Below, piece by piece: positions 33,195-44,847 of a DNA stretch of 64,000 bases (position 1 is its first letter; each line of letters begins with the position of its first letter). This DNA comes from Pholis gunnellus (Eukaryota > Chordata > Actinopteri > Perciformes > Pholidae), in contig OU342806.1 in assembly GCA_910591455.2 (NCBI GenBank), positions 27,092,017 through 27,156,016 of the forward strand, given 5' to 3'. A program made the position numbers and the translations under genes. The notes beneath the pieces were generated by a model that saw only the letters and a program-made list of their open reading frames with translations, was not told the origin of the DNA and did no database searches.

Positions 33195-33310
33195 CATGAT
33201 CATAAAGTGCAGGCCCCTTGAATAAGTCAATGGAATAATCTGCTGCATCATGAGATAAGAGGCTGGATGAAAGAGGGGGGAGAGGGGGAGAGGGAGAGAG
33301 AGATACAGTA

Positions 33311-33342
<32 letters not shown>

Positions 33343-33440
33343 GGTGGGTCCGGGCTCCTCATTAAGATTCTTGCGGTGCAGTGACTCAGCCCATTTTGGT
33401 AATGGAGAGCCCCGGCCACCTAAAGATGGAAATGGCCATT
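33195..33440. promoter_or_regulatory. Candidate regulatory element split by a GA run
   Basis: 'tcaatggaataatctgctgc' and 'catcatgagataagaggctg' flank a (GA)n run (33318-33341), followed by 'ttcttgcggtgcagtgactc' and 'ggaaatggccatttctc'. The non-repeat parts are of enhancer-like composition. This is weak evidence. Confidence 0.25.
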
Positions 33441-34266
33441 TCTCAACCCCTCCCCCCTCCCCCCTCCCCTTACACACGCACATTTTATATATAAATTATC
33501 CCAAGCACTTATAAGTGGGGAAGGCGGGCGGAGAAACACCGCAAGGTCATTCTCAAATCTTTTGGACGGGCCGGGACCGGGAGAGGAGTTTTAATGTGAG
33601 TGCAGCGCGAGGACAGCGAGCAAACTTCTCTCCCTCTCTCCCCAGACGGCACTCCCACATGTTTTATCTACGCAGCAGTACAGACGCACCACGGGCAGTC
33701 AGTGGTTGGATTTGTGCTCGGAAACATGTTTAAAACCCCCAAAAAACTTTTACTGTGTTTAATTTGACTACGTTTCAGATGCAGCATACAACAATCCATT
33801 TTAATAAATCCAGCAATCCACGTTTTCCTCCATGAATTGACGACAGCACGATTAAAAATGGAGACTGATGAACAGAAATCTTCCACATTGGTTAAAAAGT
33901 TTTTGACGACAAAAAAACAGGAATAATATCCAAGAAGGTGAAGACAAAATTGTCTATGTTGCAAAGCAACGTTACGCTTCTGTATACTGATACTTTACAT
34001 GTCAGAATAAAAGATAAATGATCTGAACCACATGTGAAACTGGACTACCTGATGAAATCAAACTCATTTTATATATTCAAAAAAATGATATTATAATATA
34101 TTACAAATTGTTGTGATGGGTGTCTGATTTCACGACTTCTTTATTTCACACTATTAATACAGCATACATCTACATATAAAGAGCTGATGAACTGCATGTC
34201 GTCTTCCAGTTTTACCATTCTCACCACTACAACACAATATGGAATACCATTCAGACGGTTTGCCCC

Positions 34267-34270
<4 letters not shown>

Positions 34271-34304
<34 letters not shown>
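34271..34304. repeat. (TG)n microsatellite
   Basis: A pure run of about 17 units. Confidence 0.95.
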
Positions 34305-34929
34305 ATGTGAGGACAGCACTGTGAGTACATGAACAGGTTGACCGGGGAACAGATCAGAGACTCTGAGCAGGATCAGCTCAAGTCCAATTCCAAGCTCTGA
34401 GACAGGATTTGACCTGCACTTCACCAGCTGGAGGAGCCTCAGATACCCTCCCACCTCCACCTCCACCTCCACCACCAAACTATGAGAAGGTATGTGGTGA
34501 TGGGGAGCTGCTTCTTAGTGCAATAAAACCCTCAACGTATTCTGGGTAGCGTAGGAAATCCAGAAATAGAAGAAAAAGCTGAATTTGAAAGTATCTAAGG
34601 TGAAGCAGGATCCACTCTAGAAACTCCCCTGTGAGGGGGTTTCTCCGTCACATGACACATGTTATAGGGTTGAGGACGCGGCGGGGCGCAGGTGAGATCA
34701 GGTGACTGGGCATAAAAACAACCGGGCGGTAATGAACGACAGACGGAAACCTCGCGGCAGATTGTCGGCCAAAGAGGATTTTGTAAACTTGCGTCTTCTG
34801 ATTAAAACCCGGAGTTGAGGACGTGACCCCCCCCCCCCTACGACGCCAACGCTCCCGACCTCATGTGACATCGGCTGACTGAATCCCAACACCGACAGGT
34901 AAAAAGAGAGAGAGGAAGGAAGTGATGTC

Positions 34930-35640
34930 ACACACCTGTCTCTTATCCCCGTTAAGCTGTTTTCACTGACTCCTGTTTTATGACCCAGTTCTTCCTCATT
35001 TAAGCGCAGCGTGTCATTTCTTTTTATAGTCGCGGTCAGTGAACAGCAGACAGCAGACTTCTTATTAAAGCATTTTCAGATCCATTTTTGGTATTGATGT
35101 CACGGAGGACTCTGCGACGAGCTCCCCAGGTTTGTTACAGACTGATTACATTTCAAAAAGGAAAATATTAACAACACACATGTTACACAAGATGAATACG
35201 GCTATTTGGGGGGAAACGCTTCTATCTCTCCAATATGTCAACGCAAAACAAATATTATATTTTTAAAGATGTATATTTTTTGGCAAATTCATGCTTTTGT
35301 TCTTGAGAAGCACCGGAGAGTTTTACCTCTTTGACATTATAGAAACTGCAAAAAGGCCAAAAGGTTTGGAAGCATTGATCTAAAGAGTTTACCAAAGCTG
35401 TAAATGATGTTTTTGACTAAACTGAAAGCAGAATAAAACAATCAAAATGGGACGTATGAGAGTTTAAAGTCGACATTACATTACAGGAGCATTTTAAACG
35501 TGTCTTTCAACTTTGTCTCTCGTATAAGATTTGAGATCTTCAGCTTCTTAATGTCCTACTTTTTTACGACCCAACTGAATCGGCAGAAGCGGCCGTGCAG
35601 CTGGAACGGTTTCCTCTCTCCCTGAGCATCTCCTGCAGGA
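34930..35640. other. Unique intron sequence without recognised features
   Basis: No exon, RNA gene or simple repeat seen. Confidence 0.5.
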
Positions 35641-35689
35641 GGAGGTGAAGCGAGCAGAGCGGCGTCCCCTCCGTGTTTCCACTGCTGCA

Positions 35690-35790
35690 GGACACTCAGG
35701 TTAACGGCTCTAAATCAGACGGGATTGCTGGATTACTCGTGGATTTCCTTCCTAATCGCGTCGGAGTGATCCCCCTCGGGCCCTGCCGCG
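35690..35790. promoter_or_regulatory. Candidate regulatory element with OTX/PITX-type sites
   Basis: GGGATTGCTGGATTACTC and TTCCTAATCGCG supply GGATTA and TAATC cores in both orientations within 50 bp, next to GCTCTAAATCAG. This is motif evidence only. Confidence 0.25.
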
Positions 35791-35869
35791 TTTCCTCTCC
35801 AAACCGAAACACGAGGAGGGAGAGAACACGGCGGACTCCTGCAGCCTCTGGGTCACACCAGTAAAAGAA

Positions 35870-37700
35870 CGAGGAACAAAGAGAGCTGTGGCAGCCTTTT
35901 TTCTGTTCCTACAGCTGCTTGTTTGCTCCGTCACCGTGACTTCAGATGTGCCAGCTGAACCGCACAGGGGAGCTTTTCCTCCCTGTCTTTGTGGAAGGCA
36001 ATGAGAGCAAAGACGCATTGTCATTGACACAAATAACACGTTGACTTCTAGATAACTAGACTGGATAACAAAAGACGTAGCTTATCTTTGTTTAATGAAA
36101 GTTGTGGCTAAAAGAAACCGGTAAAACCAAAGGGTACCAACCATCCACACTGACGTAAGGGGTTTTTGTCGTTTTCACTCTACTTCTGCTTTCACTTTTC
36201 AGTAATAACGTTCAGTAAAAACAGTGCAGAGCAACAAGTATTTAACCACAGCTGTCATTTTTATGACCCTGGCTGATTTTTTCAAAAAGGCGTCCCAGTT
36301 TGTCAAATACAAAGGAAATGCAAAGGATGACCTGGTAGCAAAACCACACAAGTTCATAAAAGTTTAACTTCAAGGAAAGTCAAAGATCACGAGAGGGCAG
36401 AAGACACATCCCCGACATATTATCATCATCCAACAGTCACAGAGCAACAAGATGTCCTGTTTGTGTCATGCACCTGATGAATGTACTCTCTCTCTTTTAG
36501 CTCCAATGGGCAATATCTGTCTCTTTAACTGCTAAATGCTCCACTGTGTTCACCATCAGACACTAAGAGATAAAAGAGGCTTCAAAACAAGCTCACTTCT
36601 ATGAGGGTCACGAAATCATTGGATCCATTGTTGCTGTGTCCATGATGGGTCTTATGTTGGTATTTTTCTTTGTGGTAGCAGTGTAAAGACTAATTCAGTC
36701 AGCAGATTAATCCCTGACCAGGATTCCTCACTAAGCCCGGTTCCCCACATGAACACGTTCCTTTCAAGGATCAGACGAGCAGGGGGACTCCCACTGGGCA
36801 CCGACCGCCAACATCCGACCTTCCGAGAAAAACGTCCAGGCGACAAACAAACATCCCGAGAAGAGTGGAGTGGCAGACGGACTAACGTGACGGAATCAGA
36901 TCCCGTAATCAATTTACTGTTTGATGGCAGGTTTAGTTCTGGTGGGACCGACCGGGCTGTGATTGGTCGTCTGTAAGTGGTTTAACATGTAGGTTTCCTG
37001 TCTACCAGGAAATCACAACGAGTTTAACGTTAACCAGAATCAGAAGAAAGTCCAATTAAAATCTGTTATGTCATGTCTTTCTGTAACATAGTGCCAATGA
37101 GTTAAATGCACTCTCTTCCTCATAAAACAAGATACCTTCACTTCACTTTCAGTACTTTAAATTGTGCCATATCGTTACATTTACATGGTACGTTCAGGCC
37201 TTTATTCTGCTCCATGTAAGCAGCAAACGTGCTCAGATGCTAGCAAGGCTATCTTGCTAGCCTGAATTTATTAAGTTTCCCTATAATAATTGTTTATGAT
37301 CGATCAAAATCTATTTTTGCTGGGCTTCTGAAGGGTAACAGTTTAAGAACGACTGTTTTTTGCTCTTTTTTAAGTTAGAATTTCATATAAATTCCATAAA
37401 ATAAATGTGATTTTATCTCATTTTCACAGTTCATCTATTATTTATTTTTGTGATCACTGTATTCAGAAAAAAAGTAAAAATATTTTGCAGCATCTTTTCT
37501 TCTTCTGCTGTTATTTGTTGTTATTTAGAGAAGAAACCAGATCGTGCAGCCGGAGCGACAGGCGGGTCGCCGCTGTCCGTCACCTCAGCTGACCTCGTTC
37601 ATCTGGGGGAGGAGGGTTACAGATCACTGTCACAACACACTCTCTCTCTCTCTCCCCCTCTAGGCTGCTCTTTCGTCCGCTCTCTGGTTCATGTGAGCCA
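35870..37700. other. Mostly unique intron sequence, one probable repeat fragment
   Basis: About 36505-36560, 'gtctctttaactgctaaatg' followed by 'ctccactgtgttcacc' resembles a teleost repeat that I recall (CTGCTAAATGCTCCACTATG). The rest shows no exon or repeat. Confidence 0.4.
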
Positions 37701-37707
37701 ATAACTA

Positions 37708-37710
<3 letters not shown>

Positions 37711-37775
<65 letters not shown>

Positions 37776-37776
37776 G
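37711..37776. repeat. (TG)n microsatellite with TATG variants
   Basis: A TG run at 37712-37757, then TGTATG units. Confidence 0.95.
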
Positions 37777-37879
37777 TGGGACACTAGCAGTCACAATCCA
37801 GATAGTGAGCGAGATAACAAACAACTCTTTCCCAAACATATCGATCCGCAAACAGAGGGAGAACCTGGTGGCAGCATCA

Positions 37880-37902
37880 CCCCCCCCCCCCCCCCCCCCC
37901 CC
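37880..37902. repeat. Poly-C tract, 23 bases
   Basis: An uninterrupted C run followed by T-rich sequence; the G run is on the transcribed-sense (minus) strand, so the nfia pre-mRNA would carry 23 consecutive G. Confidence 0.95.
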
Positions 37903-38078
37903 TTCTTTTTTTTTTCTTTACTTCCTGTCCGTGAACGCCGCAGAGCGCCTCGCGTGTTCACAAGGATGTTATCGATCGGTTCGAAAAGCGAGGCCTCGCT
38001 CGCTGCACGACAGGCGGCCTGGGACATGTTGCATCCCACTTTGAGCTCGGCCAATCCTCTATCCTCTATCCTCTATCA

Positions 38079-38079
<1 letters not shown>

Positions 38080-38116
<37 letters not shown>

Positions 38117-38308
38117 GCCGTTAGCTCCATTTGCCATGCATCCTGGCAGAGCCTCGTCGGTGCTTTAATATCTATCTTAAGAGTTGACAATCTTTCGGGG
38201 CAATTAAAGCAATCGATACGGTCCTGAGAGAGAGGAGAGAGCAGCCTCTTATCCCCAGTAATAGCTCTCACTAAATAATGAATACAGCCCAGACCACCAG
38301 CACACGCA

Positions 38309-38361
<53 letters not shown>

Positions 38362-38370
38362 ACACACACA
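38080..38370. repeat. Two CA microsatellites bracketing a unique island
   Basis: CA runs at 38080-38114 and 38315-38370 flank the 200 bp unique island described separately. Confidence 0.95.
38112..38300. promoter_or_regulatory. Strong candidate enhancer / conserved non-coding element
   Basis: Between two CA runs lies a clean 190 bp island: CTCCATTTGCCATGCATCC, GCTTTAATATCTATC, CAATTAAAGCAATCGATACG (homeodomain core joined to an ONECUT/Cut-like ATCGAT), CTTATCCCCAGTAATAGC and CACTAAATAATGAATAC. Motif density and absence of any repeat drift between two mutable repeats suggest selective constraint. Confidence 0.45.
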
Positions 38371-38959
38371 GACCTTGGTATCAGACACTGCAGGTTTTCA
38401 GACAAATGCTGACACCTCGCCCTCCGTTTAAGGAGACGAAGACAAACTGGAAAGCCGCCGCACTGTCTCTAATGATTCGTGTTTTAAATACAGCGCATTG
38501 GAAGAGGAAGAGCTAACTTCAAACTAAATCAGTGAGATAGGAAGGAGAATTAATTCATAGTGGAGTAAGTTGTGATTGTCTGTGTTCGACGTTCCTGAAG
38601 TGAAAGTCGAACCATCAAAGCTGCGTTAGGAAATATCTGGGTCTTTGAGAAGGAAAAAAAATGACAAGCCTGTGGACATCCAAACTAAAGGAGAGAACTA
38701 CAAGTCCCAGGGTGCATTTCACTGACAAACATCCATTCAGAGAGCTTCAAATTCTGTTCTGTGTTCCACTAACGACGAGCCGAAGCCAAAGATCAATGTG
38801 AAACGTGTTTCACATCATTGTCTGATTCTGGATCACTTCGGGCTTAAGTTCAGTAACCATGGACCAGCAAACAACGGCAGCTGAGGCTCATGGGTAAGGT
38901 AGTTCTTTACCAAACTGAGACGCCAAAACAACCTGTAAAATCCAACAACTTATTTTGAA

Positions 38960-39012
38960 TAACTTTATTTTTAGCAGCCGTTAACACTCACAGGTTCGAT
39001 CCTCGCAGCCAG
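38960..39012 (+). mobile_element. Pol III B-box fragment, SINE-like
   Basis: CAGGTTCGATCCTCGCAGCC contains a perfect B-box (GGTTCGATCC at 38993-39002), but no credible A-box lies 30-40 bp upstream, and the fragment runs into a TG repeat at 39028. It is probably the remains of a tRNA-derived SINE. Confidence 0.35.
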
Positions 39013-39024
39013 CTGACCAAGTGG

Positions 39025-39027
<3 letters not shown>

Positions 39028-39077
<50 letters not shown>
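39028..39077. repeat. (TG)n microsatellite, about 24 units
   Basis: A pure run. Confidence 0.97.
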
Positions 39078-39079
<2 letters not shown>

Positions 39080-39080
<1 letters not shown>

Positions 39081-39180
39081 CTCTGGCGAAGGACAAATAG
39101 TCAATAGTGTCTCATTAACCTGCTTTGCCCTCTGCCTGGTAATAAGGCTGCTAGTGTGCACGCTGCAATTAAATCAAAAA
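39080..39180. promoter_or_regulatory. Candidate conserved non-coding element
   Basis: 'ggacaaatagtcaatagtg', 'ctcattaacctgctttgcc', 'tggtaataaggctgctag' and 'gctgcaattaaatcaaaaag' form a compact, repeat-free island between TG runs. Confidence 0.35.
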
Positions 39181-40585
39181 GTGTGTGTGTGTCTGTGTAT
39201 GTGTGTGTATGGGTTGGCCCCGCTCCGCTGCTTGCATATGATTGGATGATGACAGCAAACAGCGGTTGGCTTCCAGCAACGGAAACGACGATTGGCTGGA
39301 AGTCAGGAAGTCGAGACGGAAGGAAACACACACCGCTCAACTAACACACACACACACGCTTTAAAATGAAAGCCTGCAAATTAGTTGTAACCGACTTAAA
39401 CATGCGCATGTTTAAGCATTTATATACTTCCTATAATGTCTCATCACATTTTTTTTCATGTTTGTGCTTCTACCCTGGAGTGGAATAACAGTATAAAATT
39501 CTGCTAAAATGTAAAAGTGCCAAACGTATGTGGACATTACATAACAGATATAATTGAGCATATCAATTCATTCTCAACCTTAGAAATAGCAGTTTGACAA
39601 AATCTTGATCGATAAGTTAACTTACAAGCCTTTGCCTGGAGATTTCAACTGCCTCTCATGGAGTTTACAGACGCACAAACAACATGCGTCCACATACTTT
39701 TGGCTGTATTCATGTTATGGCTGCTGAGTCTCTCTCTCTCTCATCTGTCTCCTCCTCTGCCGGCCGAGATGGCCGCCGGCCCGAAGCCTCCCCGTCCCCC
39801 TCCAGTCGAGCCAACTGGAGCCCGACTGGAGCAGCGGCGACCTTTTCCGGCACTCGCCTTTGTTGTCGTTCTCCGGGCCAAGGCTGCCCGCTGGAGCGAG
39901 CGAGCGAGGCTATGAGCAACAGACATAGCCCTCGCTCTGGCCTCACACACGCACGCACACACACACACACACACACTGAGCACTCCTCGTACGAAAATGA
40001 AAAATAAAAAATAACCAAAGCGCTGCAGGGTTTTTTGTCCTTCCTGGTTTAAATCCCTGTTTAACCCTGAGACTTCATGTGACAAATGTTTTGACCCTCA
40101 ACACACCCTCAACGCAGCGGATTTACTCCCCACCCCCTCTGCCAGTTGATCCTGACCCTGAGTTTGACCTGTCTGACCTTTGACCTCTGTGTGTTTAAGT
40201 GGAACTAAAGCACTAAAGTGAAAATGACTTTCTCCCCACGAGGCCGTTTTCCTCCCCAGCAGCCAGCAGATGTCAGCCCACAGGTAATGATGAATTTTTT
40301 ACTTTTACTTTTTTGAGCCACCTTCTCTGATAAATAACGACCATGTGGTTATGAGATATTTACATCATAACTATATACATATACTGTATGTGTGTGTGTT
40401 TGGAATATCATAATTATTTGTAATTCACAAAGTATCTGGTTAATTAATTTATATGTTTTTATCTGTATTTTCTTCAGCTAACCAAACTCAAATTGTTTTA
40501 ATAAATTCTACATTTAAAAACTTTAAATTGTTAATGTTAATGTTAATGTCAGTTTTTGCAGTTTATTTTGACTCACTCTCACAAT

Positions 40586-40682
40586 CACCGTCCTGCTGCC
40601 TCAAATACTCACTAGAGCACCAAACGTGGATTAAGCTGCCGCTGAAAATAGTCCCCAACAAATGGACTGTTTCCTCTCGTTT
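40586..40682 (+). mobile_element. Interspersed repeat, copy 2 of a 90 bp family
   Basis: The partner of 20894-20990: 'gtcctgctgcctcaaatact', 'cactagagcaccaaacgtgg' and 'gaaaatagtccccaacaaa'. It has the same orientation and clear base substitutions, so this is an old family and not a recent segmental copy. Confidence 0.75.
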
Positions 40683-40764
40683 GTTTGATGAATGACCAGC
40701 TGATTTATGAAGTTTGGTTGGAGGGTCCAAGGTTTAGACTGTAATCAGTGGAGGTTGGTTGTGG

Positions 40765-40768
<4 letters not shown>

Positions 40769-40795
<27 letters not shown>

Positions 40796-41012
40796 TGTTA
40801 GTGCTGATTGGGGGGTTTGGACAGATTGGGGTCGGGGGTGTTACCCTGCTGCAGAGCATTATGGGACTGATTTCTATGCTGGACGGCTGAGAGCTTATCA
40901 ACAGGCTGCTGCTATTTTTAACTTCCCAAACCAGAAGCATTACACTGCGCACGGGCACACACACACACACACTCTCACACACACTCACACACACTCTCAC
41001 ACACACACACCA
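40769..41012. repeat. TG run and imperfect CA runs
   Basis: TG at about 40769-40796 and CA with CTCA interruptions at 40957-41012. Confidence 0.9.
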
Positions 41013-41934
41013 CAGGGCCGGTTAACAGCTTCAGCTCCAGTTTAACCAGCAGATCCTCAAAATTCGCACAGAATGAATGACATGGAGGTTATCTGCAAAA
41101 CATACCCCCCCCCCCAAAAAAAATAAAGTAAGCCAGATTCATAGAGGCTAAAGGTCATATGGAGCGCTCTACATGCAGACTATGGTGGTGGCTGGAGGGG
41201 TCGACTGGTCAGACTGGGATTAATCTGGACACTAAACAGACACAGGCTCGCAAATTCCTCCCAGTCTGCTGTTTAATCTCAGAGATAAAACTTTACTCTA
41301 TGCATCTCTCCATCTCCTCCTCCTCTCTCCTGAAGATTATTCAGTTATCTGTTTTCGGTCTGAACCAGAGTGGAAAACTTCACTTTGTTTGGCTCATTCG
41401 GGTTCACGCTGACCAGAGACAAGAAAATCAGCCCTTGTAAATAAGTCACATGACTCCGGTATGTCTGGTTGCAAACTGAGAGCCTTTTTTATACCAATAT
41501 GTATAGTCTTCAGGTCATAATCAGAGTTCTAAAATATTCATCAAACACTGCACCATCGCTGCTGAATTGTTCCAGAACTGATCAAAGTTCAACCTCCACC
41601 TTCACTGCAGAGCACCAGACTCTGGATCTCTCGCTCTAAAAGGACTTTTTCTTTCAAGCAATGCTCTGTGGGACTGTCCTAAAGCTTGTTTTTGGACACA
41701 GCCTTTGGACTTCGCACCAGAGTTGTTGTCAAATATGTTTGGGGAAAGTCAAGTCGCCAGTCAGTCAAAACAAGTGCCATTCTTCTCAAAGCAAGTCTTG
41801 AAGCAAGTGTCAAGGTCTTGACTAAGTCGAGCCTTCATAAGGGGAACTTAAAGTTACCAGTTGAACATATTCCTTTCAAATCTGTTGTTGTTCTTCTACA
41901 AATATAAGACCTTTCAATGCACTGACTCAATAGC

Positions 41935-41995
41935 TAGGATAAGATAAGGTAGAACTTTATCTATCCAGAGGGAAATTGTTGTGCAGCAGTTCCAG
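41935..41995. mobile_element. 3' end of a non-LTR retroposon (GATAAG-type)
   Basis: 'ggataagataaggtagaact' followed by 'ttatctatccagagggaaat' and 'tgttgtgcagcag' matches the recalled tail region of teleost LINE-derived repeats (GATAAGATAA...TTTATTGATCCC..GGGAAATT). It is short and truncated. Confidence 0.5.
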
Positions 41996-42689
41996 TACAA
42001 AGTAGGAAAGAGTGCAAATAAAAACGAAAAGTCAATTCAGGTCCTCGTCAATCTTCACATCCGTATTTTTGTGTCAAGTCTACAGCTGTGGTTTGTACTG
42101 ATGATTCAACCAGAAGTCTTTCATCTGGCCTGATCTGACCTGAATGGGGGCACTACTGCAGAAACTCTAGACGACACACTGAACAAGGTGTTGGTAAAGT
42201 ATCACTACAAAGATGATTGGAATTCTATCTAAGACGAATAAGGAAAGGTCTGACTCTGAGCACCAGTCCAGGCCCTTTTGTTTACACCCACATTGTGTTT
42301 TGGGGTTGTTACCTGTAGGCAGTTGTGCTCTTGATAAACTGCAGCCCAGAGTCCACTGGAGTCCACTGCAGAGTTCAGAGAAACTGTTCAGAACGTGTTT
42401 ATGAAAATTGGGGAAGGTTTGGAGTTTTTTTTTTCATGTCCAGGAGGAACGTACGGTACTGATCTGAAGTGTAAGTACAGTATCTGTGTTTCTTTTTCCA
42501 CCACTTCTTTTTCTTTCCAGAGGAAGCAGACAGGCCTCACAGGGAGGAGAGGGGGGAGGTCTTAGTGGGGTGAGGGCGCTGTGGGCGATGGGATTGGGGG
42601 GTGTTGTAATGTTGAAGCAGTGGTGGGCTGATCTCCTGTGATCTCCTTCCTGTGTGGCTGTCAGGGCCTGTGGCGGAGGCTTACATCTT

Positions 42690-42835
42690 CCCCCGGCTTT
42701 GCCCTCCTGCTCCCCAAAACTACCCTCAGTCCCCCCCCACCCCCCACCCAACCCCCGCACAGGACTTCATGTTCCTCCCCTTTGACCCCCCCCTGCACCC
42801 CTCCAATCCCACCCCGCCTTGCTTCGTTATGCCCC
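42690..42835. repeat. C-rich low-complexity stretch
   Basis: Runs of CCCCCC and CCCCACC words; the proline-rich plus-strand readings are compositional. Confidence 0.7.
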
Positions 42836-42924
42836 AGAGGACCGCTGCTGCTTCGTTTAGGCTGGAGGAATGAAGAAAAACAGGAGGGAAAAAAGGCAGA
42901 AAGGGGAGAGAACAGAAGCCCGGC

Positions 42925-43022
42925 GGCTACAAAGACAGTCAGTCAAGACAGACAGAAAGCAGAAAGTCAGACAGACGGGCAGAAAGTCAAGCAGTCAGTC
43001 TGTCAACCAGACAGACAGATAT
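42925..43022. repeat. Degenerate (GACA/GTCA)n repeat
   Basis: CAGTCAGTCAAGACAGACAG-like words recur through this stretch, a decayed tetranucleotide microsatellite. Confidence 0.8.
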
Positions 43023-43199
43023 AGCACAGTTGCAGAAACGATCCAGCTGTACAGACGCTGCGCAATGGGACGATCATTTTCCACATCGCCCCAACAAAGA
43101 CGGTATTATGTTGCTCTGATACTTTCTACTCCCTCTCTCCCTCGTCCCCCCTCCTCCTCCTCTCTCTGCCTCTCTTCCTACAAGTATGTGAGATAAGCA

Positions 43200-43325
43200 G
43201 TGGGGGGAGATTAAGCCCCAAATGCCACAGACATGCTTATTTGGCCACTGGAATCGAGTATGACGAATTCAGATTGCTGCGATAATGACGATGAGTGACG
43301 GGGGCATCGCCGCGGATCAGGTCAG
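43200..43325. promoter_or_regulatory. Candidate conserved non-coding element
   Basis: 'gccccaaatgccacagacat', 'gcttatttggccactggaat' and 'agattgctgcgataatgacg' make a balanced, repeat-free island. TTTGGCCACTGGAA resembles a single NFI half-site. Confidence 0.3.
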
Positions 43326-43589
43326 TTCTGATCAGAGTTTCAGTTAAAGGAAGGAGGACGGGAAGCAAGGAGCGGTAAGACTGAGAAGGAGAGAAAGATG
43401 GAGGGAGGGAAATTGGGGAGAAGGGAGGAGTGGAAAGTAGAAGAGATGACGTCATGTCCCCTTGGACGTTGATAAGGACGGCCACATAACGATCAGCAAG
43501 TTGTAAAAGACTCAAACACAAAGACGGTACATGGCGGTAACACTCCATTGTTTGCGACAATCAACAAATTTAGCTTGACCAAAGACATC

Positions 43590-44235
43590 AAAACTAGTCC
43601 TTGATGGGACGTTGTGTCCCCACAGGCACATAAAAAGTACCCAAAGAATGGAAACAGTTTCCTAAAAAAATAAAATGCGTGTCAGATGTTAAAGATTCCT
43701 AACATTCTTAAAGGGGTGACGGAAATGACTCCTTGATTGGACAGAAAAGACTCACCGATGGGGCAGACATTTTTACTTAATGGAACAGAAATCAGTACCC
43801 AGTTAAACCAACCAACTGTCCATAAAGAGCCAGAGAAATCTTCATGGGACACAACAAATCTGCAAGTTGATGGAAACAAGTTCTCCGAGGAACAGCACCG
43901 AATCCCTTAGCAGGACAGATCAGAGACCCCACTGGGACGGAAACAAGTTACTGATAGGACGGGGATCACTTCTAAGTGGGGCTGAAACACACGTCCAAAG
44001 AGTGAAAATAAAAGTTCCAGAGATTGAAAGGATTGAGTTTTCGAATGAACAGAAAACGTGTTCCCAATGGAGACGGCCATAGTCCCTGACAGGAACGGAT
44101 ACAAGTTCTTAATTCCACACCTTACTGATGGCTTGAGAGGGATGCAAAGAGCTCAGTTCTAAAAGGGACAAGAAATCACTTCCTAACAGAATGGAAATGA
44201 GTCTCATAAGACTGGATAAGTGACGAGACAGAAGA
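43590..44235 (+). repeat. Highly degenerate ~22-23 bp tandem repeat, about 28 copies
   Basis: Successive segments fit a unit near GGACGGAAACAAGTTCCTAA(TG): examples begin at about 43717 (GACGGAAATGACTCCTTGAT), 43739 (GGACAGAAAAGACTCACCGA), 43870 (GATGGAAACAAGTTCTCCGA), 43935 (GGACGGAAACAAGTTACTGA), 44048 (AACAGAAAACGTGTTCCCAA) and 44167 (GACAAGAAATCACTTCCTAA). No two neighbours are identical, so the array is old and has not been homogenised. The copy number is estimated from length divided by unit. Confidence 0.8.
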
Positions 44236-44339
44236 AGAAGTAAAACAAAGAATGAAACGTTTAAAGACTAAATTGTTGAGGAAGTAGAAGCTCTAGGCGG
44301 CGAGGGGTGAGTTTAGGTGAGCGGTTTGATGGGGCGGTG

Positions 44340-44405
44340 TGATGTAGGTCGCTCAGTCAGGCCCTGCTGGCACACTGACCTCCATGTTCAACTCCCAGCA
44401 TGCCT
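44340..44405 (+). mobile_element. tRNA-derived SINE head-like sequence
   Basis: GTAGGTCGCTCAGTCAGG (A-box-like) is followed 40 bp later by TGTTCAACTCCC (B-box-like, 44385-44396), the spacing of a tRNA promoter. The arms do not form a full cloverleaf, so a tRNA-derived SINE is more likely than a tRNA gene. Downstream, GGTTTGATCCACAAACTC precedes a short CA run. Confidence 0.4.
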
Positions 44406-44847
44406 CGTTTCTATCGATACCAACATTTCCCCCTCAGGGCTTGTGTCCATGAGAGTGTGTATATGGTGGGTTACAGGTTTGATCCACAAACTCACACACA
44501 CACACAAACAACAAAACAAACAAAGTGGGTGAACTGCAAACACGCAAAGCTCAACATCACTGTTGATACTGTCAACCACAATCAAAAGATCACTGGCTCT
44601 TCAGGAGATACTTCTCAAAGGAAATTATCAGTCTGAAATGTTTGAAGTATGAAATCTATAATTCATTATACTGGACATCTGATTCCTTGATGGCAATAAT
44701 AGAACTCAGGAAATTAAATTTACAGTAATATTTAGTTTTTGAAAACTGAAAGTTTGAGTGAAGGATAGTCTTATGGATGTACCATGTATTACTTGAGATT
44801 TAAAGTACTTTTTACTAACTCAAAGCCAAATACATACATAGAGCTGG

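Noticed and set aside
32935..33483. 182-codon minus-strand open frame
   Set aside because: It is driven by the (GGA)n and (GA)n runs; the poly-Pro and Ser-Leu parts are translations of repeats.
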